64,000 bases of DNA from Montanilutibacter psychrotolerans (lineage in GTDB: Bacteria > Pseudomonadota > Gammaproteobacteria > Xanthomonadales > Xanthomonadaceae). Every line of letters starts with the position of its first letter. Position 1 is the first letter of the stretch. The DNA lies in the NCBI RefSeq assembly GCF_003719825.1, contig NZ_RIBS01000001.1, forward strand, positions 682,001-746,000, in the 5' to 3' direction. Below are positions 54,624 to 64,000 of this stretch, one piece after another. Below the pieces are notes generated by a model. It was given only the letters and a program-made list of their open reading frames with translations, searched no databases and had not been told where the DNA came from. The position numbers were made by a program, and so were the translations under genes.

Positions 54624-56300
54624 ATGGGGATTCGCAGGCATCGACGCTGGCAGGCCCTTGGGCTGGTTACGCTGTGGCTGCTGGGGGCGACGTATGCCTC
54701 GGCACAGGTGCTGACCGTGTCCCGGCTCGATGCCGATCCGCTTCCCGTGCAGGTGATCGCCGGCGAGCTCGACAAACAGTTCGTCGCGGTCGATGAGCCG
54801 ATGATCCGTCCGGTCTCCGGAACGCCGAGCTGGTGGCGGGTGACGGCAGGATCGCCGATTCTCGCAAGCGATGAGCCACAGTTGCTGCTGGTGTCGCCGC
54901 ACCTCAATCGGACCGAGGTGTGGCTGCCGGGCCAGGCCATGCCGCAGCGGCGCTCGCTGTTCGGAGCCGATGCCGATCCGCGCTTCTCGACCCGCGCTTT
55001 GGTCACCGCGATACCGGACGGATTGCGCACGGGGCAGTCGCTGTATCTGCGCGTGCACGGCGTCGGCGTCACGCCGATGGCGGTGCGGATCGCGCCCCTC
55101 GAACAGGTGCACCGCGACGACCTGGTGCATGTCGCCTGGCGCAGCGGCACCCTGGTAACCCTGGTGGTGCTGTCGGTGCTGGCGCTGGGTTTCTGGGTCG
55201 GCATCGGTCAGCGCAGCTATGCCTACCTGTTGCTGACCTTGCTGGCGCAGGCCTTCTACCTGGCCAGCAGCGGCGGCGAGCTGCGCCTGCTGCCGGAACT
55301 GGCCGCCACGGTCACCAGCGACCCGCGCGCGACGCGCCTGTTCGCCTTCATCGCGGTGCTGGCCAGCAACGGCTTCCTCATGCATTACCTGGAACTGCGT
55401 ACGCGCCAGCCGCGCATGTTCCGTGCGCTGCACGCGTGCAACATGGCGCTGGTGGCGATGATGGTGGTGACGATTGTCAGCGCCGCGAGCCTGATCGCGT
55501 TCGTCGCCAACCTGGTCCTGCTGGCCACCACGGCGACGGTGTTCCTGGCCAGCCTTGCCGGCGCACGCCGCGGCCAGCGGGCCGCCTGGTTCGTACTGCT
55601 GTCGTGGACGCCGTTGCTGGTGTTGCTGGTGCTGCGCGTAGGCGAGCTGCTGGGCGGTTGGGTCAATGCGCCGTGGATGGTCTACGCGTTCCCGGCGACC
55701 TTTGCCATGGCCGGGCTGGTCATCACCGTCGGGATGGCCGATGCGTTGCAGCAACTGCGCCGCGATCGCGACCACGCCAGCCACCTGGCCACCTACGACC
55801 CGCTCACCGGCGCGATGTCGCGTCCGGCCATCGAGCAGCGCCTGCACACGCTCGTCGCGGATGCGAAACAAAGCGGTCGATCGCTTTCGGTGGTGTTCTT
55901 CGACGTTGACCGCTTCAAGAGCATCAACGACGAGCACGGACATCGCATCGGCGACCAATGCCTGCGCATCATCTCGTTGCGCACGCGCAACCGCCTGCGC
56001 ACCTACGACCTGTTCGGCCGATGGGGCGGCGATGAAGTGCTGGTGCTGCTGCCCGACACGCCGCTGGCGGCGGCGATGGGCGTTGCCGAGAACCTGCGCT
56101 CGGCGGTCAACTGCCGTCCGCTGTCGATCGACGGGCAACTGTTGTCGGCCAGCCTGAGCCTGGGCGTGGCCGAGCTCGTCGCCGATGAAAGCCCGGAGCA
56201 GCTGATCGAGCGCGCCGACGCCGCGTTGTACGCCAGCAAGTCGGCCGGACGCGATCGCGTGACCGCGTACCAGCGTTCGATAGTTCCCGAGACCGTCTGA
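54624..56300 (+). CDS. Membrane diguanylate cyclase with 7TMR-DISM sensor (GGDEV variant)
   Basis: A 558-residue sensor enzyme: signal peptide (about 1-28), a periplasmic 7TMR-DISM-like sandwich (about 30-175), seven transmembrane helices (about 180-380) and a C-terminal GGDEF domain (about 395-558), predicted to make cyclic di-GMP from GTP. The signature is G468-G469-D470-E471-V472, so the usual final Phe is Val; the Asp and Glu that bind metal and start the reaction remain, so activity is possible. An inhibitory RxxD site was not found. The ATG at 54624 is used because it opens the signal peptide after AGGG; eleven more codons upstream are possible but less likely. Confidence 0.88.
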   Translation: MGIRRHRRWQALGLVTLWLLGATYASAQVLTVSRLDADPLPVQVIAGELDKQFVAVDEPMIRPVSGTPSWWRVTAGSPILASDEPQLLLVSPHLNRTEVWLPGQAMPQRRSLFGADADPRFSTRALVTAIPDGLRTGQSLYLRVHGVGVTPMAVRIAPLEQVHRDDLVHVAWRSGTLVTLVVLSVLALGFWVGIGQRSYAYLLLTLLAQAFYLASSGGELRLLPELAATVTSDPRATRLFAFIAVLASNGFLMHYLELRTRQPRMFRALHACNMALVAMMVVTIVSAASLIAFVANLVLLATTATVFLASLAGARRGQRAAWFVLLSWTPLLVLLVLRVGELLGGWVNAPWMVYAFPATFAMAGLVITVGMADALQQLRRDRDHASHLATYDPLTGAMSRPAIEQRLHTLVADAKQSGRSLSVVFFDVDRFKSINDEHGHRIGDQCLRIISLRTRNRLRTYDLFGRWGGDEVLVLLPDTPLAAAMGVAENLRSAVNCRPLSIDGQLLSASLSLGVAELVADESPEQLIERADAALYASKSAGRDRVTAYQRSIVPETV

Positions 56301-56337
56301 GCCCAGAGCCAGGACCGAGCCGGACTCGGGCGTGCCA

Positions 56338-57255
56338 TCAGCGCGGTGCGGAGCGCTCGAGCAACAGCAGCGGGTCGATTCGCACGGTGAACCAGTTCAT
56401 GCCCCAGTGCAGGTGCGGGCCGGTGGCACGTCCGGTGGCGCCGACCGCGCCGATCACCTGGCCCTGCTCGACACGATCGCCGGCCTTCACGTCCAGCCGC
56501 GACAGGTGCAGGAAGTTCGAGCTGATCCCGTGGCCGTGGTCCAGCAGCACGGTGCCGCCGGTGAGGTAGAGATCGGGCTTGGCGAAGGTGACCACGCCGC
56601 CAGCCGGCGCCTTGACCGGCGTGCCGTTCGGGGCGGCGATGTCCATGCCCGAATGCGCCGATCCCGGCGATCCGTTGTAGACGCGCTGGTTGCCGAAACG
56701 GCCGCTGATGCGGCCCTGCACGGGCCAGACGAAGGGTTGGGCGAAGTCGGCGCGGGCGTCGTCGCGATCGCGCGCGGCGGTGACTTCCGCCTGCTCGCGG
56801 CGGATGCGTTCGGAGATGTCCGGTGGCGGATCGACCGTCTTGGGCGGTACACCGCTGATGTTCTCGATGGGCCAGTCGCGCTCCGTGACCGTCACCTGGT
56901 TGACCAGTACCGAGCCATTGGACTGAGTGACGCGAACCTGCACCGGCGCGCTTGCGTCGCGGGCGATGCCGAAAGCGAACTGGCCTTCCGGTGACACCCG
57001 CACCGCGCGCCCGTCAACGTCGACCCGCGCCCGCGGATCGGTCAGGCCGATCACCAGTGCGCCCTGCGACGCGGTGGTGGGCATGAAGGTCGCGCGCTGC
57101 AGCACCTCGCGCGGTCGCCCGATGTCGGGCAATGCGGGCGGGCGGGGCGTGCCAGGAGGCATGGTGGACTGTGGCGCGGCGTGGCTACAGCCGGCCATCG
57201 CGATCAGCACCGGCGCCAGCAGCGCGGCGTGCGACGGCCCGCGGCGCTGCGTCAT
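56338..57255 (-). CDS. M23 family peptidase, lipoprotein
   Basis: A 305-residue LytM/M23 zinc endopeptidase or LytM-like regulator. The lipobox AMAGC makes C23 the acylated residue, so it is attached to a membrane. An Ig-like or linker region (about 55-130) precedes a short coiled stretch (about 145-165) and the M23 domain, where the zinc ligands H201-x3-D205 and H281-L-H283 are intact together with H250. It should cut peptidoglycan cross-links. The ATG overlaps the dihydroorotase stop by four bases, so it is translated from the pyrC-like operon. It faces the GGDEF gene across 37 bases. Confidence 0.9.
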   Translation of the reverse strand: MTQRRGPSHAALLAPVLIAMAGCSHAAPQSTMPPGTPRPPALPDIGRPREVLQRATFMPTTASQGALVIGLTDPRARVDVDGRAVRVSPEGQFAFGIARDASAPVQVRVTQSNGSVLVNQVTVTERDWPIENISGVPPKTVDPPPDISERIRREQAEVTAARDRDDARADFAQPFVWPVQGRISGRFGNQRVYNGSPGSAHSGMDIAAPNGTPVKAPAGGVVTFAKPDLYLTGGTVLLDHGHGISSNFLHLSRLDVKAGDRVEQGQVIGAVGATGRATGPHLHWGMNWFTVRIDPLLLLERSAPR

Positions 57256-58598
57256 CGCGTGAACCCGAGGCGTTGCCCGCCAGGCGAGCCGACCAGTCGT
57301 TCGCCATCCCACGCCAGCATGCCATTGACCCAGGTGGAGGCGATGCGCGAATGGAAGGTGCGTCCTTCGAACGGCGACCAGCCGCACTTGGACAGAACGT
57401 CTTCGCGGCGCACGGTGAAAGGCGTGTCATCGATCAGCACCAGGTCGGCGGCATAGCCCTCGCGCAGGAAGCCGCGTTCCTTGACGTCGAACAATTGCGC
57501 CGGCGCGTGCGCGAACTTCTGCACGACCTGTGCCGTGCTGAGATGGCCTTCGTGGACCAGTTCGAGGGCGGCGTTGAGCGCGTACTGCACCAGCGGAAGG
57601 CCGCTTGGTGCCGAGGTGTACGGCCGGGCCTTTTCCTCGAGCGTGTGCGGTGCGTGGTCGGTGGCCAGCACGTCGATCACGTCCGCTGCGAGCGCGCGCA
57701 CCAGGGCTTCGCGATCGGCCGGGTCCTTGATGGCCGGGTTGCACTTGATCAGGTGCCCGAGCGCGGCGTAGTCCTCGCGATCGAAGCGCAGGAAGTGCAC
57801 GCAGGTCTCGGCGGTGATCTGCTTGCGGCTGCCATCGGCGCGCACCAGCGGGCCGGCCTCGAACAACGCCAGTTCCTGCGCGGTGGAGATGTGCAGCACG
57901 TGCAGTCGGGTGCCGTGCCGGCGAGCGAGGGCGATTGCCAGCTCGGTCGAGCGCATGCAGGCCTCGCGCGAGCGGATGTCGGGGTGGCAGGCGGCCGGGA
58001 TGTCGTCGCCGTACTTCGCCCGGTAGCGGGCCAGCTCGGCGTCGATCATCGGCGTGTCTTCGCAGTGGGTGATGATCGGCGTCGGCACCTCGGCGAAGAT
58101 CCGGTCCAGCACGTCCGGGTCGTCGACCAGCATGTTGCCGGTGGAGGCGCCCATGAACACCTTCACGCCCGGCGCGGTGAGCGGGTCCAGCCGGCGGATG
58201 GCATCGAGGTTGTCGTTGCTGGCGCCCATGTAGAAGCCGTAGTTGCCCCAGGCACGTCCGCTGGCGCGGCCGTACTTGTCCTCCAGTGCCGCCGCGTCGA
58301 GCGTTGGCGGATTGGTGTTGGGCATGTCCATGAAGCTGGTCAGGCCGCCGGCCACCGCCGCCGCCGACTCGGTGGCGATGTCGGCCTTGTACTCCATGCC
58401 CGGCTCGCGGAAGTGCACCTGGTCGTCGATCATGCCCGGCAGCAGTCGGCGGCCGTTGGCGTCGACCACGGTTTCACGGTCCCGCGCCGACAGGCCGCTG
58501 CCGATTTCGGCGATCCGGCCGCCGTGGATGCGCAGGTCGCCGTCGAATTCGCGACCTTCATTGACGAGCCGGGCGTTGACGATCAAGGTCGAAGACAT
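57252..58598 (-). CDS. pyrC: Dihydroorotase (class I-like)
   Basis: A 448-residue amidohydrolase, close to the class I dihydroorotase length. It would close carbamoyl-aspartate to dihydroorotate in pyrimidine synthesis. The carboxylated lysine is K146 (GVKVFMGAS), with H178 (THCED) and H236 (HIST) as further ligands and a DHAPH motif near 305. The first metal motif reads D-Q60-V-H62-FREPG, with Gln where most amidohydrolases have His; this DDQVH form is, as I remember, normal for one dihydroorotase clade that includes Bacteroidetes. No other pyr gene is near; it sits between yidD and the M23 lipoprotein. The ATG at 58598 is clear; a much longer frame upstream is spurious because it runs antisense to DksA. 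Confidence 0.9.
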   Translation of the reverse strand: MSSTLIVNARLVNEGREFDGDLRIHGGRIAEIGSGLSARDRETVVDANGRRLLPGMIDDQVHFREPGMEYKADIATESAAAVAGGLTSFMDMPNTNPPTLDAAALEDKYGRASGRAWGNYGFYMGASNDNLDAIRRLDPLTAPGVKVFMGASTGNMLVDDPDVLDRIFAEVPTPIITHCEDTPMIDAELARYRAKYGDDIPAACHPDIRSREACMRSTELAIALARRHGTRLHVLHISTAQELALFEAGPLVRADGSRKQITAETCVHFLRFDREDYAALGHLIKCNPAIKDPADREALVRALAADVIDVLATDHAPHTLEEKARPYTSAPSGLPLVQYALNAALELVHEGHLSTAQVVQKFAHAPAQLFDVKERGFLREGYAADLVLIDDTPFTVRREDVLSKCGWSPFEGRTFHSRIASTWVNGMLAWDGERLVGSPGGQRLGFTR

Positions 58599-58645
58599 CA
58601 GGGTAGGTCCTGCGTGATGTTGGTTTGGGGTTTTTTGGGGAGGAA

Positions 58646-58867
58646 TCAGTGCGCGGGAGGCACCGGATCGTGTCCGCCGGGGTGCAGCGGGTGGCAGCGC
58701 AGCACACGTCGCAAAGCCAGCCAGCTGCCCTTGAATGCGCCAAACCGAGCGATCGCCTGCATCGCATATTCCGAGCAGGTTGGATGGAATCGGCAACGCG
58801 GTCCAAGCAGCGGACTGATCCAGCGCTTGTAGATGCGCAACGCGGCAATTAGTAGTCTGTCGATCAC
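58646..58867 (-). CDS. yidD: Membrane protein insertion efficiency factor YidD
   Basis: A 73-residue YidD protein: amphipathic start [20 protein letters not shown], then [18 protein letters not shown] with the conserved two cysteines, and a tail ending [13 protein letters not shown]. YidD helps insert membrane proteins with YidC. The start is GTG at 58867, with AAGGA a few bases before. In most bacteria yidD lies between rnpA and yidC; here it heads an operon with dihydroorotase (47 bases on) and the M23 gene, which is the location often seen in xanthomonads. Confidence 0.95.
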   Translation of the reverse strand: MIDRLLIAALRIYKRWISPLLGPRCRFHPTCSEYAMQAIARFGAFKGSWLALRRVLRCHPLHPGGHDPVPPAH

Positions 58868-58973
58868 GATTCCTTAATGCGGTCAAACACTTGTGGCGCG
58901 GTTGCCGCAGTAGCCGGGGCAGGGTATAACAGCGCGCTTTCCCGTCACAAGGGAACAGAAGGACAAGTCGCTC

Positions 58974-60173
58974 GTGGCAGTGAAAAAATCCGCGAAGAAG
59001 GCCGCCAAGGCCAGCAGCAAAACCGCCAAGCCGGTCGCCAAGAAGGCCGCTGCGAAAATGCCGGTGGCGAAGAAGCCGGTGACCGCCAAGGCTGCCAGCA
59101 AGCCGGCGGCCAAGGCTGCGGCCAAGAAAGCGACTGCTGCCAAGCCGGCGGCGAAGAAAGCCGCGCCGGTGAAGAAACCGGTGGCGAAGAAGACCGCCAG
59201 CAAGGCCGTCGGCAAGCCCGCTGCCAAGAAGCCGGTCGCCAAGAAGGCGGTTGCGAAGGCGCCGGTGAAGAAGTCGGCGGCCAAGGCGCCTGCCAGCAAG
59301 GCCCCGGTCAGCAAGGCTCCGGCCAAGAAGCCGGTGGTCAGCAAGGCCGCGCCGGCCAAATCGGCCAAGCCTGCAGCGAAGCCGCCGGTCGCCAGCGGCA
59401 AGTCCAACAAGAACACCGTCGTCGCCAAGGCGACGGCAAACGCTGCGGCCGGCAAGGCGCCAGCGGCCAAGACCACGGCCGTCACCAAGCCAGCCGTGGC
59501 AGGCAAGACCGAAGCCAAGACCGCAGCGGTCAAACAGCCGGCCCCCCGTCCGGTGGAAAAGACCGCGTCGGTGGCTCCGGCGGCTGCAACCGCAGCCAGC
59601 TCCAACACACCCTCCGCCCCAAACCCAGCAACCAAGACCGCTCCTGCCCAGGCCCCGCGCCCGACCGGCAAGGTCGCGGTGGCGGTTGCCGCAAAACCGC
59701 AGGCGCCTGCGCCGAAAGGCCAGGTGAAAGTCGTGCAGTACAAGACAGAAACAGGCAGTGGTCGCCCCATCGTCCCCAAGGGCTACAAGCCCGCCGCGGA
59801 CGAGGAATACATGAGCCCGCTGCAACTCGAATACTTCCGCCAGCGCCTGATGCAATGGCGTGCGGACCTGGTCGAGGAATCCAAGCAGACCATCGAGAAC
59901 CTGAAAGACGAAGTGCGTGACGTGGGTGACGAGGCCGAGCGGGCTACCCGCGAGACCGAGAACTCCCTCGAGCTGCGCACCCGCGACCGCTACCGCAAGC
60001 TGATCAGCAAGATCGACAGCACGCTCAAGCGCGTCGATTCGGGCGACTACGGTTTCTGCGTCGACACCGGCGAAGAGATCGGCCTGGAACGTCTCGAGGC
60101 CCGCCTCACCGCCGAGCGCACGATCGATGCGCAGGAGCGGTGGGAGCACCTGCAGAAGCAGATGGGCGACTGA
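58974..60173 (+). CDS. dksA: DksA/TraR family protein with histone H1-like tail
   Basis: A 399-residue DksA-type RNA polymerase factor. Residues 1 to about 260 are a Lys/Ala/Pro-rich, H1-like, disordered tail of KKPVAKKA-type repeats; the conserved DksA part is about 270-399. The coiled-coil tip keeps D316-V-G-D319-E-A321, the DxxDxA acidic site that acts in the secondary channel with ppGpp. The zinc finger has decayed: C362 remains, but the other three Cys are Thr365, Thr and Ala (CVDTGEE, AERTIDAQE), as in DksA2-like and alphaproteobacterial types. It would therefore work without zinc. The start is GTG at 58974 after AAGGA. Single gene; strong terminator downstream. Confidence 0.92.
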   Translation: MAVKKSAKKAAKASSKTAKPVAKKAAAKMPVAKKPVTAKAASKPAAKAAAKKATAAKPAAKKAAPVKKPVAKKTASKAVGKPAAKKPVAKKAVAKAPVKKSAAKAPASKAPVSKAPAKKPVVSKAAPAKSAKPAAKPPVASGKSNKNTVVAKATANAAAGKAPAAKTTAVTKPAVAGKTEAKTAAVKQPAPRPVEKTASVAPAAATAASSNTPSAPNPATKTAPAQAPRPTGKVAVAVAAKPQAPAPKGQVKVVQYKTETGSGRPIVPKGYKPAADEEYMSPLQLEYFRQRLMQWRADLVEESKQTIENLKDEVRDVGDEAERATRETENSLELRTRDRYRKLISKIDSTLKRVDSGDYGFCVDTGEEIGLERLEARLTAERTIDAQERWEHLQKQMGD

Positions 60174-60200
60174 TCCCGGCTGCTGCACTTGCGTAACACC

Positions 60201-60232
60201 GACAAGCCCCGCGATTGCGGGGCTTGTCGTTT
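60201..60232 (+). terminator. Intrinsic terminator after dksA
   Basis: A perfect 12-base stem GACAAGCCCCGC/GCGGGGCTTGTC with a GATT loop, followed by GTTTCC, 27 bases after the stop. It also protects the convergent MFS gene. Confidence 0.8.
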
Positions 60233-60387
60233 CCGGTGCATGCGGTCACGTGCCTCGACCACGAATCAGGATCGCGAATCAGGTGTTCGGTTGGCGCCCA
60301 CGCCGTGGCGTGCGACCGCGGTTGGCTGGAGCGTCATCGATGGATTGGCTGCGACCTGGCCTCGGGCGAATGCCGGGCGCGCTTGGC

Positions 60388-61659
60388 TCAATGCAACTCG
60401 CCCAGATCCAGTCTGCGCAGCCTGGGTGCCAGCTTGGCGGTGATGCCGACCACGGCCAGCGTCATGCAACCGCCGAAGATCACCGACGGAACCAGTCCCA
60501 GCAAGCGAGCGGCGACGCCGGACTCGAACGCGCCCAGTTCGTTGGACGACCCGATGAAGATGCCGTTGATCGACGCCACGCGGCCGCGCATGTGATCTGG
60601 CGTGGACAGCTGCAGGATGGTCGAGCGCAGCACCACCGAGACGCTGTCGCACATGCCCGACATCACCAGCATGCCCGCCGACAGCCAGAAATTGCGCGAC
60701 AGCGCGAATCCGATGATGCACAACCCGAATCCGGCGACCGCGAGCAGCAACAGGCGTCCGGCATGGCGTTGCGGTGGGTGGCGGGCCAGCCACAGGCCCA
60801 CCAGTACGGCACCCGCTGCAGGCGCGGCGCGCAGGATGCCCAGTGCTTCCGGGCCATAGTGGAAAACATCGGTGATGAAGGCAGGCAACAGCGCGACCGC
60901 GCCGCCAAACAGCACCGAGAACATGTCCAGCGCCTGCGCGCCGAGCACCACCTGGTTGCCGAACACGAAACGCAGTCCCTCGCCGATGCTGCGAAACACC
61001 GGCGCCCGCTCGGTCGGCAGCGGGGGCTCGGTCACGCGCAGGCTGGTGACGGCGATGGCGGCGAACACCGCCAGCACCGACGCAACCAGGTACGCGGTGG
61101 ACTTGCCGCCCACGGCCACCAACACGCCACCCAGCGCCGGTCCGAACACGAGCCCGCTCTGCATCACCACGCTGCTGACACCTGCGCCGCGCGCGAACTG
61201 CTCACGCTTGAGCACGCGCGCGAACAGCGACATGTACACCGGCGCGAGAAAGGCGCGGACCAAACCGTTGAGCGCGATCGCGACGTAGATCAACCACGTT
61301 CCGGACACGGACAGCGTGCCACTGGCGATGCCTGCCAGCCCCAGCGCGGTGATTCCCAGGCCCAGGCAGGCGAACATCCCCACCCGGCGTCGTGGCAGGT
61401 TGTCGACGGCGTAGCCGGCGAACAGCGCGCTGGCGATGTACGGCAGCACCTCGGCCAGACCAATCAGGCCCAGCGCGAGTGGGTCGCGCGTGATCTCGTA
61501 GATGTGCCAGCCGACGGTGACCGCGACCACCTGGTACGACAGCAGTCCCAGCAGCCGATAGCCGAGCAGGCCGGTGAAGCCGCGGTTGCGCAGCAGCTCG
61601 CGGACGGTGCCGGAAGCGGTTGGCTGCGCGGCGTCGCCGGCCGGCGCGTCCTCAGCCAC
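60388..61659 (-). CDS. MFS transporter (EntS/MFS_3 type)
   Basis: A 423-residue transporter with about twelve transmembrane helices. The short cytosolic start RNRGFTGLLGYRLL and the loop YAVDNLPRRRVG between helices 2 and 3 are those of the EntS-like MFS_3 group, which includes siderophore and drug exporters. The start is GTG at 61659, with GGAG six bases before. It is the third gene of cysS-sufE-MFS on the minus strand (18-base gap to sufE). The substrate is unknown. Confidence 0.9.
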   Translation of the reverse strand: MAEDAPAGDAAQPTASGTVRELLRNRGFTGLLGYRLLGLLSYQVVAVTVGWHIYEITRDPLALGLIGLAEVLPYIASALFAGYAVDNLPRRRVGMFACLGLGITALGLAGIASGTLSVSGTWLIYVAIALNGLVRAFLAPVYMSLFARVLKREQFARGAGVSSVVMQSGLVFGPALGGVLVAVGGKSTAYLVASVLAVFAAIAVTSLRVTEPPLPTERAPVFRSIGEGLRFVFGNQVVLGAQALDMFSVLFGGAVALLPAFITDVFHYGPEALGILRAAPAAGAVLVGLWLARHPPQRHAGRLLLLAVAGFGLCIIGFALSRNFWLSAGMLVMSGMCDSVSVVLRSTILQLSTPDHMRGRVASINGIFIGSSNELGAFESGVAARLLGLVPSVIFGGCMTLAVVGITAKLAPRLRRLDLGELH

Positions 61660-61677
61660 CGAGGGCTCCAGCCGGGG

Positions 61678-62115
61678 TCACAGGCGTTGGCGGGCCTGGT
61701 CGCGGATGAAGCCGAGCAGGGCGGTGAGGCCGTTGCTGCGCGTGGGCGAGAGGTGCTTGGCCAGGCCGATGTCGCCGATGTAATCGGCCTGCGTGGCTTC
61801 GATCTCGGCGGCGCTGCGGCCCGAGTAGACGCGCAACGCCAGGAAGATCAGGCCGGACACGATCGCCGAATCGCTGATCGCGTGGAAATCCAGCCGGGCG
61901 GCATCGCCGTCAGCGACGATCCAGACCATCGACTGACACCCGTGCAGGCGATGCTCATCAGTCTTCCATGCCGTCGGAAGATCCGGCAGCTTGCGACCGA
62001 GGTCGATCAGGTACTGGTAGCGCTCGGACCAGTCGCCGAAGAACGCGAACTCCTCGCGGATCGCGGCCTGCGCCTCGGCGGCGCTGGGTTCGAGCGGGAA
62101 CGGGGTTGGAGTCAC
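61678..62115 (-). CDS. sufE: Cysteine desulphuration accessory protein SufE
   Basis: A 145-residue SufE-like protein that accepts persulphide sulphur from a SufS/CsdA cysteine desulphurase and passes it to Fe-S assembly. The acceptor is C60 in HGCQS, followed by the conserved VWI segment. Length fits the family (138-150). The start is GTG at 62115. It lies between cysS (18 bases upstream) and the MFS gene. SufS and SufBCD are not in the window. Confidence 0.94.
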   Translation of the reverse strand: MTPTPFPLEPSAAEAQAAIREEFAFFGDWSERYQYLIDLGRKLPDLPTAWKTDEHRLHGCQSMVWIVADGDAARLDFHAISDSAIVSGLIFLALRVYSGRSAAEIEATQADYIGDIGLAKHLSPTRSNGLTALLGFIRDQARQRL

Positions 62116-62133
62116 AGCGGCTTGCCTTCCATC

Positions 62134-63507
<1,374 letters not shown>

Positions 63508-63672
63508 GGGGGGCAACGCGGGGATTCACGCCATTCTAGCCGGCGATCCCACCTGCGTGGCCCTCGGGCGTGGCCCACAGCAAGGCTACCGGCGCATGAC
63601 AGCAAGGATTCAGCCCTTGCCGGCCGCCTGCCACTACAATTCGCCTTCACGCAAGACGAGCCCTCCTGCCCG

Positions 63673-64000
63673 ATGAGCCGCCCCTTCCTGTCCGCCGCCG
63701 TACTGTCGCTGGCCTTGTGCGCCGGCGTGGCAGCGGCACAGGAGCGCACGGTCATCCAGGCCGAGAACGTGCGCTACGCCTACGCCGAAGTGCTGCGCGT
63801 GGAGCCCGTCTACCAGACGCTGACCGCCACCCGCATCGAACAGCGATGCGACCAGAGCCCGCGCCCGCAAGCCGACGGGTCGCGGTTGTCGCGCGTCGTG
63901 GGTGCGGTCAAGGACGCGCTGGCGCGCGAGACGCCGGAGCCTGCAGAACGATGCCGCGCGGTGCCGGTCGAGCGTGAGTTCCGCCGCCCGATCGCCTACG
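63673..64000 (+). CDS. Exported conserved hypothetical protein, 5' part
   Basis: The first 109 codons of an exported protein; the rest lies beyond the window. It has a signal peptide (1-22, ending VAAAQE), then NVRYAYAEVLRVEPVYQTL, a Cys in RCDQSP and another in RCRAV, and EFRRPIAY at the edge. I recognise this as a conserved hypothetical group of xanthomonads, whose C-terminus (not seen here) I would expect to carry a short beta segment; its function is unknown. The ATG at 63673 is supported by the signal peptide; TACAAT at 63637-63642 is a candidate -10 element. Confidence 0.8.
   Translation, partial: MSRPFLSAAVLSLALCAGVAAAQERTVIQAENVRYAYAEVLRVEPVYQTLTATRIEQRCDQSPRPQADGSRLSRVVGAVKDALARETPEPAERCRAVPVEREFRRPIAY

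Noticed and set aside
58599-60188. N-terminal extension of the dihydroorotase frame by over 500 residues
   Set aside because: It runs antisense through yidD upstream and dksA; the true start at 58598 begins at the family N-terminus.

Overview
The window is a stretch of chromosome from a GC-rich gammaproteobacterium of the Xanthomonadaceae/Lysobacteraceae type (Lysobacter, Luteimonas or a close relative). This rests on the gene content: map-glnD-dapD-arsC-like-dapE, an asnB of the xanthomonad kind, a DksA with a long Lys/Ala/Pro tail, many exported proteins, and TTCAC-N6-TTCAC control of creD. The assignment is by pattern recognition; no database search was possible.

Layout. 0-6.4 kb: the end of a CreC-like sensor kinase, a CreB-type binding site and creD, then an overlapping four-gene operon (small membrane protein, GNAT acetyltransferase, nitrilase-family amidase, membrane protein), then a convergent glycosyltransferase/PAP2-phosphatase pair. 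6.6-13.3 kb: an accessory island. It holds a 1612-residue exported Rhs/YD-repeat protein with a low-GC C-terminal tip that carries a complete metzincin zinc-protease signature, followed by three small genes (one secreted, one DUF4279-like, one lipoprotein) that are candidate immunity or cargo genes. 13.4-20.5 kb: a TonB-dependent receptor, a virginiamycin-B-lyase-like propeller, an EcsC-family protein, and two repeat arrays (five copies of a palindrome-rich unit; a 15-bp minisatellite followed by 184-bp repeats). 20.5-25.6 kb: five overlapping or adjacent exported-protein genes on the minus strand (two pilin-like subunits, a small subunit, a PapD-like chaperone, a 704-residue beta-barrel) behind a near-perfect sigma-54 promoter. 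This looks like an uncharacterised surface-structure system.

25.9-36.6 kb is mostly core metabolism: map, glnD, dapD, a Spx/ArsC-like protein and dapE in one operon; a penicillin-acylase-family hydrolase; and asnB preceded by an Asn-codon-rich leader peptide and a classical three-way attenuator. 37.6-44.7 kb: a large phosphoesterase fused to a PQQ-type propeller, a decayed amidohydrolase, tpm, parC and rnk. 45-51.6 kb: two tandem tRNA-Leu(CAG) genes, a DUF6869-like gene, a divergent azoreductase/LysR pair, rnr, rlmB, and a guanidine-II riboswitch ahead of a SugE/Gdx exporter. 51.8-64 kb: a three-domain muramidase/papain/alpha-beta-hydrolase protein that looks like an effector, a GGDEF sensor, an M23 lipoprotein in an operon with a dihydroorotase and yidD, the long-tailed DksA, an MFS transporter, sufE, cysS, and the start of an exported protein cut by the window end.

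The strongest leads are the asnB attenuator (34.56-34.76 kb), the Rhs metzincin tip, the sigma-54 five-gene surface cluster and the tri-enzymatic effector-like protein. Most other open frames on the opposite strands are high-GC shadows and were left out.
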